From Cryobacterium inferilacus (GTDB taxonomy: Bacteria > Actinomycetota > Actinomycetes > Actinomycetales > Microbacteriaceae), in contig NZ_JAIEUL010000008.1 in the NCBI RefSeq assembly GCF_019599185.1, positions 95,544-159,543 of the forward strand: a DNA stretch of 64,000 bases, in the 5' to 3' direction. The notes under the pieces are model-generated. The model searched no databases and had not been told where the DNA came from. It saw nothing but the letters and a program-made list of their open reading frames with translations. Position numbers and translations under genes: made by a program. Positions 63,768 to 64,000 of the stretch are shown piece by piece (position 1 is the stretch's first letter; each line of letters opens with the position of its first letter).

Positions 63768-64000
63768 ATGTCGATAACCCCAGGCTTCACCGTGGTGGAG
63801 ATCCGCGAGTTCGTTCGTGAGTATGACGGGTTGGCCTATGGCCGGAAAGCGCCGTGGTTGGTGGAGCGCGGTTTGTCCAGACGTAGGTTGGCTCGGTGGC
63901 AGGGCGCGGTTTACGAGGGCGATCTCGAACGTGGCCTGATCCCGCGCGAAGATGGTCGTATGACTATTCCACCGGGTAAGCGCAGTGCGCTGGAGAAAGC
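63768..64000 (+). CDS. Transposase OrfA-like protein, 3' truncated by window edge
   Basis: The ATG follows AGGAGG at seven bases, and the frame stays open to the last base, so only the N-terminal 77 or so residues are seen. The sequence opens MSITPGFTVVEIREFVREYD and has an HTH-like segment (APWLVERGLSRRRLARWQGA) followed by MTIPPGKRSALEKA. It resembles OrfA proteins of actinobacterial IS3 elements. The assignment is tentative; it differs from the OrfA at 2572-2877. Confidence 0.55.
   Translation, partial: MSITPGFTVVEIREFVREYDGLAYGRKAPWLVERGLSRRRLARWQGAVYEGDLERGLIPREDGRMTIPPGKRSALEK

Overview
The window is high-GC, densely coded chromosomal DNA of an actinobacterium, most likely a member of Microbacteriaceae (Cryobacterium-like). 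The evidence is the gene content and gene order: ychF, the fdxA-dapC and gltA-dapD-dapE neighbourhood, DUF3117, an O-methyltransferase-tatB-mrp-DUF1003-MgtE_N group, a mycothiol-type formaldehyde dehydrogenase, a DUF222/HNH protein and a DtxR/IdeR-like iron box. No tRNA, rRNA or CRISPR array was recognised. All assignments come from reading the sequence; no database search was run.

Region 1 (1-8.3 kb) is an accessory zone immediately 3' of ychF. It holds a conserved hypothetical gene, a TPR gene broken by an in-frame stop, a complete IS3-family element, DUF2695 and DUF1877 genes, a mazEF toxin-antitoxin pair, a sugar O-acetyltransferase, and a three-gene operon encoding an ImmA/IrrE-type metallopeptidase, a 7-TM protein with a DUF6545-like tail (MAB_1171c family) and a helix-turn-helix regulator. 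The 3' end of ychF recurs as short directly oriented copies (about 335, 1031, 3109, 4485 and 5117) that divide the first 5 kb into cassette-like segments. This looks like repeated site-specific insertion at the ychF tail. The array and the protease/7-TM/HTH operon are the two best candidates for something undescribed.

Region 2 (8.3-30.8 kb) has a deazaflavin-type oxidoreductase, a cysteine-free member of the bacterial (6-4) photolyase-like family, and a large beta-helix protein fused to two CbxX/CfqX AAA+ domains. It continues with a divergent alsR / alsS-alsD acetoin module, a GPP34 protein, a mycothiol-dependent formaldehyde dehydrogenase with its metallo-hydrolase, a PolX-like PHP protein, an HhH-GPD glycosylase, hydrolases, GNATs, an FAD monooxygenase, a Lon-substrate-binding-domain protein and a DUF222/HNH protein.

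Region 3 (30.8-49 kb) is metabolic and transport core. A tandem glycine riboswitch precedes gcvT-gcvH-gcvP. Then come a CPBP protease with a DCC-family protein, a peptide ABC transporter (binding protein, two permeases, fused double ATPase), typA, a lipoprotein, and the efeUOB iron-uptake operon with an iron box upstream of efeU.

Region 4 (49-64 kb) contains a degenerate MshB-like membrane fusion, fdxA, dapC, gltA, dapD, dapE (lysine/diaminopimelate synthesis), a GT-C mannosyltransferase, DUF3117, an O-methyltransferase, tatB, a succinate-semialdehyde-type dehydrogenase, mrp, DUF1003, an MgtE_N/CBS protein and a general-stress-type membrane protein. The window closes inside what looks like the first gene of a second IS3-type element.
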